From positions 57,925,066 to 57,989,065 of the forward strand of contig OX411547.1 of the NCBI GenBank assembly GCA_948146395.1: a stretch of 64,000 bases of DNA, written 5' to 3'. Below are positions 1 through 11,237 of this stretch, one piece after another. The stretch comes from Fragum whitleyi (Eukaryota > Mollusca > Bivalvia > Cardiida > Cardiidae). The first letter of the stretch is position 1; every line of letters starts with the position of its first letter. Both the position numbers and the translations under genes were made by a program. The notes under the pieces are model-generated. The model worked only from the letters and a program-made list of their open reading frames with translations, searched no databases and had not been told where the DNA came from.

Positions 1-122
1 GGTGGCAAGCAAAACCTTGGACATTTAGCTTGAATCACCTGGGGTCATGTGGCTTTGGTTGCCCATCTTTGATTCTTTAAAAAAAAAAACGCATTGAAAG
101 AAGTTGTGTAGATTTCATCTGT

Positions 123-238
123 CCTGAGTTCTGAATTACAAATCTGTGCAAACTGTTTGCAAATTAAACCCGCTTTGCACTCATGTGCACATGAAAAGCA
201 GGGTATAATTTGCAAACAGTTTGTTTGGTAACCCTCGC
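123..238. repeat. Hairpin element, GCTTTGCAC family, copy 1
   Basis: Two inverted arms share the core GCAAACTGTTTGCAAATT and its complement around a centre with CGCTTTGCACTCATGTGCAC. The arms are diverged. It is the same family as copies at 24.2, 28.3, 29.2, 34.4, 43.4, 49.4 and 51.1 kb. Confidence 0.7.
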
Positions 239-747
239 GTTTGTGGTGAAAACACTTGCAACATTTTTAAGACATGATACTCTGCTTTTTATATACACTT
301 ATATGCAAAGATTAGAACCAATTTGAAGTTTTGCAAATGTTTTGTCATCTTGAATTTGGGATGCAAATCTATTTGTGAACATGTAGAAATTGTTTCCCAC
401 TTTGAACATAAGTACACACACAAAGTGGAGAAGCATTTCTCAAACAGTTGGAAATGTTTTCATCCGTAATGCAAGACTGGTTGCAGTTAATGAAAATTAC
501 CAAACAGCATTCTATGTATGATAAATATGCTTGAACCCGATTGGATAAAAGATAAACATTGGTTGACTTTTGATTTGAAGTTAATTTCAGCTAAACAAGA
601 TTGATGTTTCAATTGGTACAATTGAAACAACAATCCTGATTGGTTGAAAATAACTTCAAGTCTACATTTAAAAAATGGTTATCTTTTATACAACTTAGGG
701 GCTGATAGTTTGCTTAAATTCATTGAGAAATGAGGTTGTGTGATTTT

Positions 748-1815
748 TAGCTCACCTGAGCACATCATGCTCAAGGTGAGCTTTTGGTGATCATTGAATG
801 TGCGTCGTGCGTCATCTGTCGTCCGGCATCAACAATGTTAGTGTTTACACTCTAGAGGCCACAAATATCATACAATCCTTATGAAACTTGGTCAGATTGT
901 TGGCTAGGTCACAAGGATGAACCCTATTGAAAATGGTAAGGATCCATGCCATATCAAGGGAAAAGGGGCCTTAAAGACAATTTTCTTGTTTACACTCTAG
1001 AGGCCACAAATATGGCCCAATCTTCATGAAACTTGGTCAGAATGTTGGCCAGGTCACAAGGAAGAAATCTATTGAAAATAGGAAGGATCCATGCCATATC
1101 AAGGGAAAAGGGGTCTTAATGACAAATTTCTTGTTTATACTCTAGAGGGCACAAATATGGCCCAATCTTCATGAAACTTGGTGAGAATGTTGGCTAGGTC
1201 ACAAGGATGAACCCTATTGAAAATGGTAAGGATCCATGCCATATCAAGGGAAAAGGGGTCTTAATGACAAATTTCTTGTTTACACTCTAGGGGCCACAAA
1301 TAAGGCCCAATCTTCATGAAACTTGGTCAGAATGTTGGCCAGGTCACAAGGAAGAAATCTATTGAAAATAGGAAGGATCCATGCCATATCAAGGGAAAAG
1401 GGACCTTAAAGACAATTTTCTTGTTTACACTCTAGGGGCCAGGAATATGGCCCAATCTCCAAGGAACTTGATCAGACTGTTGGCCAGGTCTCAAGGAAGA
1501 ACCCTTTTGAAAATGGGAAGGATACATGACATATCATGGGAAAAGGGGCCTGACAATTTATGTTTACACTCTAGTCTCTAGAGGCCAAAAATTTGGTGCA
1601 ATAGTCATGAAACTTGGGCAGAATGTTGGCCAGGTCTCATGAAACTGGTTTAGAAAAGGCGAGAAACTTATGTAGGGATCATAGGAATAGAATAATGTCT
1701 TTCTTTGAAATATCTAATAATCATTTTATGATCTTTAAAGCATTTAATTTTGCTAAGGGAGGACTAAAATAGACGAAGGTGAGCGATATAGGACCATCTT
1801 TGTCCTCTTGTTTTG
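748..1815 (+). mobile_element. Tandem-unit element, AGCTCACCTGAGCA head (copy a)
   Basis: The head is a palindrome (AGCTCACCTGAGCA.../...TGCTCAAGGTGAGCT), followed by a GTCGTGCGTCATCTGTCGTC run. Then come about six diverged units of roughly 120-130 bp, each starting at TTTACACTCTAGAGGCC and containing ATGAAACTTGGTCAGAATG. It ends at GTGAGCGATATAGGACC...TCCTCTTGTTTTG. No protein is encoded; the open frame at 1381 lies across units. Confidence 0.75.
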
Positions 1816-2006
1816 TTTGTATGATGAATTTTAGCTTGCTTGATTAGTGTACAATGACCTGCTGAGCTGCTTACAAGCTACATAAGCTTAACTTTAAATG
1901 CAATAATTAATTTCAAATATGGGTAAATAGTGGCTCTTTAAGGCTGCCTTTTCCATAGACTTGAAGGAAGAAGGATGTGTTTTGGAAAATATTAAGTACA
2001 TCTTAA

Positions 2007-2164
2007 GGTAGTGGAACTGTAAAAGTTCCGCAACATTTCGGCACTCATGAACTTTCACAATGTTGACTGAGGTTTCCTAATGAAAATCATAAGGAAACCT
2101 CAGTTAACATTGTTAATTTTTCATTACTCCTGAAACGTTGGTGAGCTATTACAGGTCCACTACC
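2007..2164. mobile_element. 158-bp TTAA-flanked MITE (piggyBac-type target site), copy 1
   Basis: The ends GGTAGTGGAAC and its imperfect complement GTCCACTACC are flanked on both sides by TTAA (2003-2006, 2165-2168). The body is a hairpin around TTTCCTAATGAAAATCATAAGG. A copy of exactly the same length lies at 47232-47389. The TTAA duplication is the hallmark of piggyBac transposition; the source transposase is inferred. Confidence 0.75.
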
Positions 2165-2231
2165 TTAAGTACCTGTTAACTGCCCTTTACTATTTTTTTA
2201 TGATAAAGAATATTGCATACCATCTTACCCC

Positions 2232-2635
2232 TAAGAACATCTTGAAATCGACAAGGTGAATGATTTTGAATGAAATTGAATGAGTGTGATGAGTGAGTTT
2301 TGAGTGAAGTACAATACCACCTATTTCATTCAAATTTGACAAATAATTCTTAAAATATACATACTTTTCTGTTTGCATGTTTAATCAGACACTTTAAAAT
2401 CAATACCAGCAAATAAAATTGTGGAATAATCTGATTACTTTCCTGCAAAAAGTTGATATTCTTTGGATGATATTTTAATTGTCTTGAGCAATTTCAAAGG
2501 GTTTTTGATTGGTTACTGAGCGTTTTAGACTGATTTGAGTCAGTGATTTGAATGAATGAATGAAGCGATGAGGGAGCAATTAAGAATAGTTTTGATTGAG
2601 GTGAATGTCAATTTCACAATGATACTAACTGTATG
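2232..2635. mobile_element. About 400-bp MITE, ATCGTGAAATTGAC family (diverged copy)
   Basis: The left end is ACATCTTGAAATCGAC and the right end is GTCAATTTCACAATG. The interior has GAATGA-rich arms. It is recognised from better copies at 55.2, 56.9 and 47.7 kb. Confidence 0.55.
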
Positions 2636-3047
2636 GCTAAGACAAGTTTGTAAACCTGATACTTTTCTGAGTCTGCACTTTCTCTTTCCCAGTCACTACA
2701 CTGTTGGTAGAGTTTTATGCCTGATCATGGGAGTTTGTGTTTGACAGACATGCACATTTCCTTTCCGACATTTGTGTCTCACAGATGGGTGGATAAATGT
2801 AAGCCTAAGTTGGATGAGCAACTGGAGGTTTGGAAAGGATGTTAGGGAAGTTTTGGTGTAAGAGATACAAGGAATGTAATTGTAGATGCTCTTTTAAAAT
2901 CAAATTACATCCTAGAAATTTTCACTATCCCACACAATGTCCATGTTGTTTCAAAAGCTTGGTACTACAGCTTTTAATAAAGCTGTTACGAAGCTTCAGA
3001 ATTACATTTGAGCATGTGTGTGACATTTCCAACTATTAGATATGTGC

Positions 3048-3215
3048 TCAAAGCAAAGCCTCTGGCCAGCCTGTGCAGCCGCACAGTCTGACTAGAGTCT
3101 TTGCTATGTGATGTGTAGATAGATAAGGTGTAAAACCCTCTCCAGGCAGTCAGTGAACATTCCAATAGTCTAGGCTCCTCAAAGAGGACCCATACATGAA
3201 ATTGTTGGAAATGTC
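3048..3215. repeat. Hairpin family with the CCTGTGCAGCCGCACAGTCTGA core, copy 1
   Basis: It has a GC-richer inverted core around 3070-3110, then a terminus GAAATTGTTGGAAATGTCGCG. Related copies lie at 28.7-28.97, 44.9-45.05, 45.2-45.3 and 63.4-63.6 kb. Confidence 0.55.
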
Positions 3216-3543
3216 GCGCATAGATTCATTTTACAGTGTCCAGATGAATATAATGATTAAATATGGTACCCTAGTTACAAAAGTAGTCCCAAATGATGAG
3301 ATGACAATCTGCTTATTGTGTGTTAATGTTGTCTTGTCCTAAATAAAGAATTTTAAATATTTTTCTAACCTAAACTTGTACTTTCAAACTTATTGATATT
3401 ATATGATATTTTGATTGTCTTTAACTATTGAGCTCACTAAAAAATGAAAAGATACTTTGTACCTGATGCTTGCCATTTAGGTTTATTTTGATGTCCTGGG
3501 GACTCATTTTGTGTTCCAATATGTAAGGTTTAATCTCAGTTAT

Positions 3544-5212
3544 TAGCTCACCTGAGCACGAAGTGCTCAAGGTGAGCTATTGTGGTTAGGTGGATGTCCG
3601 TCGTGCGACGTCCGTCGTCCGTCGTCAACATTTGCCTTGTATGCACTCTAGAGGCCACATTTTTTGCCTGATCAACCTGAATTTTGGTCAGAATGATTGT
3701 CTTGATGAAATCTCGGACGAGTTTGAAATTGGGTCAACTGGGGTCAAAAACTAGGTCACAGGGTCAAATCTTAGAAAAACCTTGTATGCACTCTAGAGGC
3801 CACATTTTTTGACCAATCAACCTGAATTTTGGTCAGAATGATTGTCTTGATGAAATTTCGGACGAGTTCGAAATTGGGTCAACTGGGGTCAAAAACTAGG
3901 TCACAGGGTCAAATCTTAGAAAAACCTTGTATACACTCTAGAGGCCACATTTTTTGCCCAATCAACCTGAATTTTGGTCAGAATGATTGTCTTGATGAAA
4001 TTTCAGACTAGTTCGAAATTGGGTCAACTTGGGTCAAAAACTAGGTCACAGGGTCAAATCTTAGAAAAACCTTGTATGCACTCTAGAGGCCACATTTTTT
4101 GCCCAATCAACCTGAATTTTGGTCAGAATGATTGTCTTGATGAAATCTCGAACGAGTTCGAAATTGGGTCAACTGGGGTCAAAAACTAGGTCACAGGGTC
4201 GAATCTTAGAAAAACCTTGTATGCACTCTAGAGGCCACATTTTTTGCCGAATTAACCTGAATTTTGGTCAGAATGATTGTCTTGATGAAATTTCAGACAA
4301 GTTCGAAATTGGGTCAACTGGGGTCAAAAACTAGGTCACAGGGTCAAATCTTAGAAAAACCTTGTATGCACTCTAGAGGCCACACTTTTTGCCCAATCAA
4401 CCTGAATTTTGTCAGAATGATTGTCTTGATAAATTCTCGAGAGGGTTTGAAATTGGGTCAACCGGGGTCAAAAACTAGGTCACAGGGTCAAATCTTAGAA
4501 ATACGTTGTATGCACTCTTGAGGCCACATTTTTTGCCCAATCAAACTGAATTTTGGTCAGAATGATTGTCTTGATGAAATCTCAGAGGAGTTCGAAATTG
4601 GGTCAACTGGGGTCAAAAACTAGGTCACAGGGTCAAATCTTAGAAAAACCTTGTATGCACTCTAGAGGCCACATTTTTTTACCAATCAACCTGAATTTTG
4701 GTCAGAATGATTGTCTTGATGAAATCTTGGAAGAGTTTGAAATTGGGTCAACTGGGGTCAAGAACTAGGTCACAGGTTCAAATCTTAGAAAAACCTTGTA
4801 TGCACTCCAGAGGCCACATTTTTTGCCCAATCAATCTGAATTTTGGTCAGAATGATTGTCTTGATGAAATCTAGGACGAGTTTGAAATTGGGTCGACTGG
4901 GATCAAAAACTATGTCTTGGGGTCAAATCTTAGAAAAACCTTGTATGCACTCTAGAGGCCACTTTTTTTGTTCAATCAACATGAGATTTCGTCAGAATTA
5001 TTGAATTGATGCAATTTTTGATGAGTATGAAATTGGGTCAACTGGGGTCAAAAACTAGGTCACGGTGTCAAATCTTAGAAAAACCTTGTAAGTCAACCTG
5101 AAAATTGTAAAAAAGGTATTATCAGGTTGTACAGAGGCAGAAGAATATTGAAAAAATTTAGACAGTCCATTCAGGTGAGCGATTAAGGGCCACTATGGCC
5201 CTCTTGTTTTTC
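3544..5212 (+). mobile_element. Tandem-unit element with ten ~145-bp units (copy b)
   Basis: The head AGCTCACCTGAGCA.../TGCTCAAGGTGAGCT is followed by TCCGTCGTGCGACG runs. The unit from CTTGTATGCACTCTAGAGG to AATCTTAGAAAAAC repeats about ten times from about 3636 to 5090 at close to 145-bp spacing, with high identity between units. The tail is CAGGTGAGCGATTAAGGGCC...GGCCCTCTTG. Because 145 is not a multiple of three, the open frames shift from unit to unit; they are not genes. Confidence 0.85.
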
Positions 5213-5763
5213 TCCTTGTCAATTGTTTTGTTTTATCAATGTTTATATTTTAGTTAGAATTTTTATCTTTTAAACAAACATTTAAGCAGAAGCCATGTGT
5301 TATATTTTATTAGATTCATTGTTTTTAGATGCAAGCCTTAAAAAAGTACCTACATAAATCATAGGCATGTAAGACTTAACACAATAATGATACAGGGTTT
5401 TACAGGTATCTCTCACTGATATGCATGTGCTAATGGTGTATTAAAAATTATAGAGAGGTCAAGGTCAACTTCCAAGGTCAAACAGTGAAGAATTTTACAT
5501 TAATTGACTATCGATGTCACAAACAAATCTTCTTAGTCTGATTGTTTGATTTATAAAAATACCTCAACCATTGCAGCATTATTTGAATTTAAAATTGTTT
5601 CACTGTTTGAATCTTGGAATTTTAAAACAAACTAGGAAGTCATTTTATTTACCAAGTAGCACATTGTTAATGGGCAACCAGGTTGTTGTAAATCTAGCTT
5701 GAATGAAATTGTAATTAACCCTTGTCATGCTGAACCTACAATATTCTTGCTTTACCAGGAGGT

Positions 5764-5813
5764 ATAGACAAAGATCAGTCTGCACATATGTACAGACTGA
5801 TCTTAGTCTCTAC
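5764..5813. repeat. Short hairpin, AAGATCAGTCTGCACA family
   Basis: A near-perfect stem (GACAAAGATCAGTCTGCACA and TGTACAGACTGATCTTAGTC) has almost no loop. Other copies are at 24844-24891, 41191-41229 and about 47630-47672. Confidence 0.7.
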
Positions 5814-6589
5814 CGCCTGATAATCCTTTTTAAACTAGAAGAGTCTTAAACAATAAATCAATATAAATTCTGACTCATATTAAGTTCACCCAAGCTTACG
5901 GCACTTTGATTTTAATATAAATTTGTAAAAGGTTTATTCAGCATGACAAGGGTTAAAACATTTTGGTTGCTCACAGATGATGTATTTTGTTATTAAGATA
6001 AAGTATCCTGTGAAGCCATCATAGAAATATTGAATCATCTAAGCATTTCTTTTTCATATTTGATGTTCTGGATTTCCCTTGAGCATGAGGCCAGAAAAAT
6101 TGAGCAAGAAAAATTGAAGCCAAGTTTAGTGCAGTTAATATTGTTACTGAATACCTAAATAGGGGTTATGTCCTTACTATCTATTGAGCCCAAAGTGATG
6201 ACTGGTTAGACTGCAGGGGCACAGGCTAACAAGATTCAGTTAATTTGTGTTCATGTGAAGATGTTTGAACTTTGTGTTCTTGTGAAGATGTTTAAAATGT
6301 CTCACACAGGCTCATTTATAAGAAAATTTGTGCCATAACTTTTTCAAATGATGAAGTTTTCAAGTTTGGCTCAGGAAAGTAAGCATTGTCCCTTAATATT
6401 ATAATTAAAACAGCTAGTTTGGCTCAAGTAAGTTTTATATGAATTTATTTAAAACAGGGTAATGCCTTATTTAGTTTAAATTATTTGACATTGACTTTGT
6501 GATTTTTTTAACAAGATTTTAAGTTGAAAAATGGGACTTTTGACTGCTCATATTTGGAATCCTATGCTTATTCAGGGCTCATTCATCGA

Positions 6590-6652
6590 GGGTTTAGTGC
6601 AAGACTACTAAGTGTATACACTTAGTACATGCTTGCACTGGACCCTTAACAT
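6590..6652. repeat. Hairpin, AGTGCAAGACT family
   Basis: The arms AGTGCAAGACTACTAAGTGT and its complement lie around a short loop. A second copy is at 63269-63352, with the same arms, a longer loop, and the same trailing CTCAATA-like base context. Confidence 0.65.
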
Positions 6653-6716
6653 ATTCAATATAAAACAATATTGAATCATAGTATGGATAGATGTTCGAGA
6701 TTAATATTATTGACAA

Positions 6717-6850
6717 TATATAGAGGATATTGAATGAGTGGTCATTGAATACCAAATTTATTAAACAGTTCATCTATAAACAGAGAAAAGCAAGGCTGCG
6801 CCAAGTTTTTATCTGTTTATAGATGACGAGTTTAATGAATTCGATATTTG
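6717..6850. repeat. Hairpin element, CATCTATAAAC family, copy 1
   Basis: The stem is CATCTATAAACAGA.../...TCTGTTTATAGATGACG with a loop containing GGCTGCGCC, and the outer arms read GATATTGAATGAGTGGTCAT. Fuller copies occur at 36.37-36.78 kb and, inverted, at 45.48-45.88 kb. Confidence 0.65.
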
Positions 6851-7319
6851 TTTGGTACTCCATTCGCTGCCATATCACTGAAAGATCGTTGAAAGCTGAG
6901 CTAAACCCCATTGAAACAAATAAATCAATTGGATTGTGGGGCCTTATAATAATCAAATTCAAACAGCCTTCTAGTCAAAATACACTGGTATAAATTATCT
7001 TTACTAACAGTCATGTATGTCTTACAAGGTTCTGCATTTTATTTTGATTTAGTTAAATACTTTTTATTCAACCACATAAAAGATGGGGGCATGTTGTTTT
7101 ACCAATGTCAATCTGTCTGTCTGCGCAAAACTCAAGAAACTTAACAATGTCATTTGCTTCAAGCCTATCCAAGGTACACGTCATGTTGGTATAATGATGC
7201 CATCCCCAAGTTTTTGTGACAAGGTCAAGGCTTTTTGTCATTGAAAAAATCCTCAAAGGTTAGTTATGTTGGGGGCATTTGTGTTTCTCAAACACATCCT
7301 GTTCAAGACTGCTATATAT

Positions 7320-7497
7320 GGAATAATATTGTATGTAATCATTTCTTGTCCTGTTCCAGAAATGTAGTATATGAGGCAATATTGTGGGAAAAGAAGAAAT
7401 TATTTGTAACAAGCAATTTCTCCTTTTCCAATAATATTTTCTATCATATTACATGGTTTTACTTTTAAATAGTACCACCAAATTTTAATTTTCATCC
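7320..7497. repeat. Dispersed repeat with a CAATTTCTxCTTTTTCC hairpin, diverged copy
   Basis: The arms AGAAGAAATT and AATTTCTCCTTTTCC are followed by a T-rich segment. It is clearly related to the two close copies at 18565-18760 and 23107-23302. Confidence 0.5.
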
Positions 7498-7859
7498 TTC
7501 GTTCATTAATTTTTACCTTTTATAATTTCCAAAGATATGAAAAGGATCACAACATACCATAAATGAAAGCCAGGTTCAGGTCAATATGTTGCCATTATAT
7601 CTATTAGGTTGAAAAATTTAAATTGCAGCAATTTCATCCTAAACGCAGGGCTGCTTTCATGTTTTAGCTGTGATCAGGTGCACACCAATAACTGCGTTGA
7701 GCGGTACTTTTGTAGATTACTTTTCTTCAATTATATTTAGTTCCTTTTCTGTCATTTTGGACTATTAGGATTGTCTTTGTGATAAAACCATATTTTATTT
7801 TCAATGTGCTTTTAGTTGCATTAAAATTATTTAACAATGTATTATGAGTAAGTCTTTCT

Positions 7860-8315
7860 AGCTAACCTGAGCACAAAGTGCCGGGACATTCATTGGGTGA
7901 AGCTCTACCAAAATTATTAGAAGCATTTGATTCCATCAATATGTGGTTGCCATGGTAATGGAAAAGGCCAAAAATTGACAAAATTCTTAGAAAAATTCTT
8001 CTAAATCCCTTGGCCAATCAAGCTGAAACTTTGCAAGGATGTTCTTTAAGACAATCTCTTTTTCGGATCCTTTGACAACTCTGGTTGCTTTATAACAGAA
8101 AGTTGATGAAAATCTTAGAAAAATTCTTCTCCTCCTAAACCTCTGGGCCAATAAAGCTCAAACTATCAGGGGTGTTTCTTTAGGTAATTTCTATCAAACT
8201 TGTTAAAAAATTATTCCATTAAAAAAAAATTTACTGTCCATTTTTATTTAAATTCTTACAGCTTATACGTGGTAACTCGGGTAAGCGATTTAGGACTACC
8301 ATGGCCCTCTTGTTT
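7860..8315 (+). mobile_element. Degenerate tandem-unit element (head and tail recognisable)
   Basis: It begins CTAACCTGAGCACAAAGTGC and ends GTAAGCGATTTAGGAC...GGCCCTCTTGTTT. Two diverged inner units contain CTTAGAAAAATTCTTCT. No coding potential was seen. Confidence 0.55.
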
Positions 8316-8337
8316 ATTGATTGAGAAGCTCTCAGGG

Positions 8338-9040
8338 AGTGATTGTGTATTAGTCGTGCGCAAGGTTGAGCTTGTCGTGAATTAATCATGCAGAGATTGA
8401 GTGCAATCGAGATGTTATCTTATGCATGACATCTAGATTAGTATTTTCGACCTGCACTTGAGTTATTCCCGACCCCATCCAGATCCACTAGAACTGCTTC
8501 ATGACCACGCGGTTTTTCTGGAACGATATTTGAGGAAAGATCTGAAGTGGTCAAGGAGAGCTCTTGTTGAGCGGGAAGCTATCGTTGATAACTCGAGTAT
8601 AGGTCGGGATGATCGAGCGGAAGGATGGTGGTCGGGGAAAGATCTGGGCCCGAGGTTATAACCACTTTTCTCATTCTCAATTCAAAATTTTCTCAAATTT
8701 CAATTTGAGATTAAAGTCATAATTCTGTTGTAATACCCATTTTAATGTATAAACATAAAATATAATATTAATAAGTTGTTATGATTAACAACTTATTAAC
8801 ATTATCTTATATGTAAATACATTTATCTAAATTCAAAATTTGAGAACATTTTGAATTGAGAATGAGAAAAGTTTGTTAACCTCGGGTTCTGATAACGATC
8901 GTGTAGAGACTGCGATGGTGAAGAATGGATCGATTGGTGATCGAGTCATGATCGAGTTAAGGTCCAGATGATCCCGTTGAAAGCAGAATTGGGATCTGGT
9001 TCGCAAAAGGGTCATATGACATAACGGTAAAGGTTTTCGG
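8338..9040. other. GC-richer segment split by a hairpin MITE
   Basis: The bases around 8440-8648 and 8887-9020 are markedly richer in G+C than the surroundings and read in frame for some distance (an open frame from about 8458 to 8661), but I do not recognise the product. A 238-bp MITE sits between them. It could be a relic of a larger coding element. Confidence 0.3.
8649..8886. mobile_element. About 238-bp palindromic MITE, CCCGAGGTTATAA family, copy 1
   Basis: The ends CCCGAGGTTATAAC and GTTAACCTCGGG are followed inward by TTCTCATTCTCAATTC and its complement, and the interior is a further inverted AT-rich run around ATAAGTTGTTATGATTAACA. Copies are at 32756-32973 and 52798-53038. Confidence 0.75.
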
Positions 9041-9409
9041 TCACATCTTTAACAAATGACGCCAGTTTATATGTAATGTTTATAATTGATGATTTTCAAG
9101 AAAGCGTTGACGAAAAGCAACAATATAGATTATATCAAATCTAATCACTCATGTAAAATATACAATAAATTTCAATCTAGCCAAAGTAAAGATGTTTAAA
9201 TGTGACAGAAATATGATGTCACCTTCAATATTCAATTAATTTTAGAGCGCATCGCGACGTAAACTATTGAAAGCAAAATCCGAACCGAAACAAAACTGTA
9301 TCCGAGTCATATTGAAACCATACAAAAGGACAAGGTTCACAAACATGAGAAATTGGCCCTGTAAAATCAACCATTTTCAGGTTTTTAATGTGCACAATTT
9401 AACCTTACT

Positions 9410-11095
9410 TTTTAGCCCGCATGTGTCAAGGAGAGCTATTGTGATCGTCCATTATCCGTCGACAGTCGTGCATCGTCAGTCATCCACAATTTCTTTTTAC
9501 ATCTCCCCTTAACTGGAAGGCCAATCTTAATGAAACTTGGCAGGGATGTTCCTTTGATCAAGCTCTACAAAAGTTGTTCAAATAAATGAAATCCGCCCTC
9601 AACTCCTCTACCCTTAACAGAAAAGGTGAAAATAGGAAAATCTTCAAAAATCTTCTTCTCTGAAACCAAAAGGTAGACAGTTTTCATACTGGTATGTAGC
9701 ATCATCGAGTGGGCCTCTAACAAGTTCGCTTACATAAAAACCCTGGGGTCTCGGGCGCATCCCTTTTTAGCTCCACTGGCCAAAGGCCATTGTCATGGCG
9801 TTGTGTCCGTATTGGTGCGTGCGTAAACTTTTTCTTTAAATATCTTCTTCTCCCAAACAAATGGGCGGATTTTCAAGAAACTTGGTAGAAATGATCCCTG
9901 GGTGACCCTTTTCTAAAATTGTTGAAATCTTTAAAGATCTCCTCCCAAACCATTGGGCCAATTTCAATGAAACTTGGTAGAAATGTTCTTTGTGTGACCC
10001 TCTTCTGAAATTATTAGGGAAATTTTGATTGACCCCCCAAATATTGGCGTGGCAGGGTGGGGCTTATTTTGAGCCAGAAATCTTTGAACGAATATCCTCC
10101 TGAACCACTGGGCTGATTTCAATGAACTTTACCAGAATGTTCCTTGGGTGACCCTTTTTCTAAAATTGTTCGTGAAATTTTGATTGGCCCATTTTTATGG
10201 GCGTGGCAGAGTGGGGCTTAATTTGTGCCCAAAATCTTTAAAAATCTTTTTCCAAACCATTGGGCCAATTTTAATGAAACTTGGCATAGATGTTCCCTGT
10301 GTGACCCTTTTTAAAAAATTGTAAGTGAAATTCTGATTAGCCCATAAATATGTTGTTAAAAGTGTTATTTTCATTTAAAGAAAGCTTTATATAATGAAAG
10401 TCTAAAGATGTTAAAGCCAGTGGAGCGATACAGGCCCTCTTCGGCCTCTTGTTAGATAGAATCAAAGAGCGAAAATCTTAAAAATTCTTCTCCTATGAAA
10501 TCAGAGGGCAGAAAGCTTTCATATTTGGTATGTAGCATCATCTAGTGGGCTCCTCCAATTTGTTCATATCAAGAGCCTGGGGTCATATATACGCTCCACC
10601 GGGGCGCATCCCTTTTTAACATATAATCAAAGAGCGAAAACCTTTAAAAATCTTCTTCTCTGAAAGCAGAAGGCAGCCATCTTTTTTATTTTGTATGTAG
10701 CATCATCTAGTGGGCCTCTACCAAGATTGTTCATATCAAGGCCCTGGGGTCATATATACGCTCCACCCGGGCGCTTTCCTTTTTACATAGAAAATCTTAT
10801 AAATTCTTCTCCACTGAAACCAAAAGGCAGACATCTTTCATATTGTGTTTGTAATATTATATAGTTGACTTCTACCAATGTTTTCATGTCCTGCCCCTAG
10901 GGTCATATTTGGGCTCTGAATGGTCCAAACCTATTTTATATAGACACGAAGGAGGAAATCTTAAAAACTTGTTCTCTTTAACCAGAAGGCAGGGACTTTT
11001 CATAATAGTCTCATTTAATTGTGTTGCATAAAGTTTGTTCATTACTTGCCCATATGTTCATGCAAGGTCTGTGTCCAGGCATATCCTTTTTACTC
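9410..11095 (+). mobile_element. Older tandem-unit element interrupted by a younger one
   Basis: A degenerate head (AAGGAGAGCTATTGTGATCG) is followed by units of about 160 bp containing AATCTTCTTCTC, a CATCATCTAGTGGGC motif and GGGCGCATCCCTTTTT. The unit starting near 9600 is broken right after CATCCCTTTTT by the element at 9766-10453 and resumes as AGAATCAAAGAGCG. Confidence 0.55.
9766..10453 (+). mobile_element. AGCTCCACTGGCC-headed tandem-unit element
   Basis: The head AGCTCCACTGGCCAAAGGCC and the tail GCCAGTGGAGCGATACAGG...CCTCTTGTT include a short inverted repeat (CCACTGGC/GCCAGTGG). The inner units are about 160-170 bp with ATGAAACTTGGTAGAAATG. A second copy of the head is at 29376 onward. 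Confidence 0.7.
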
Positions 11096-11237
11096 TTTTT
11101 AGACCCTACCGGCGAAAGCCGAAGGGAACTATAGGTTTGCGCCCCGTCCGTCTTTCCGTCCGTCCGTCTGACTGTCAGTCCGGATTTCAGTTTTCCGGAC
11201 TTTTTTTCTTAACCATTGGAGATATTGAGCTGATTTT

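Noticed and set aside
3829..4768. Overlapping open frames of 60-85 codons with nearly the same protein sequence (MVRMIVLMK...)
   Set aside because: They are translations of the ~145-bp tandem units; each unit shifts frame and none has a domain or splice context.
3636..5090. Regularly spaced repeats suggesting a CRISPR-like array
   Set aside because: Whole 145-bp units are repeated with no unique spacers, and the context is a eukaryotic genome.
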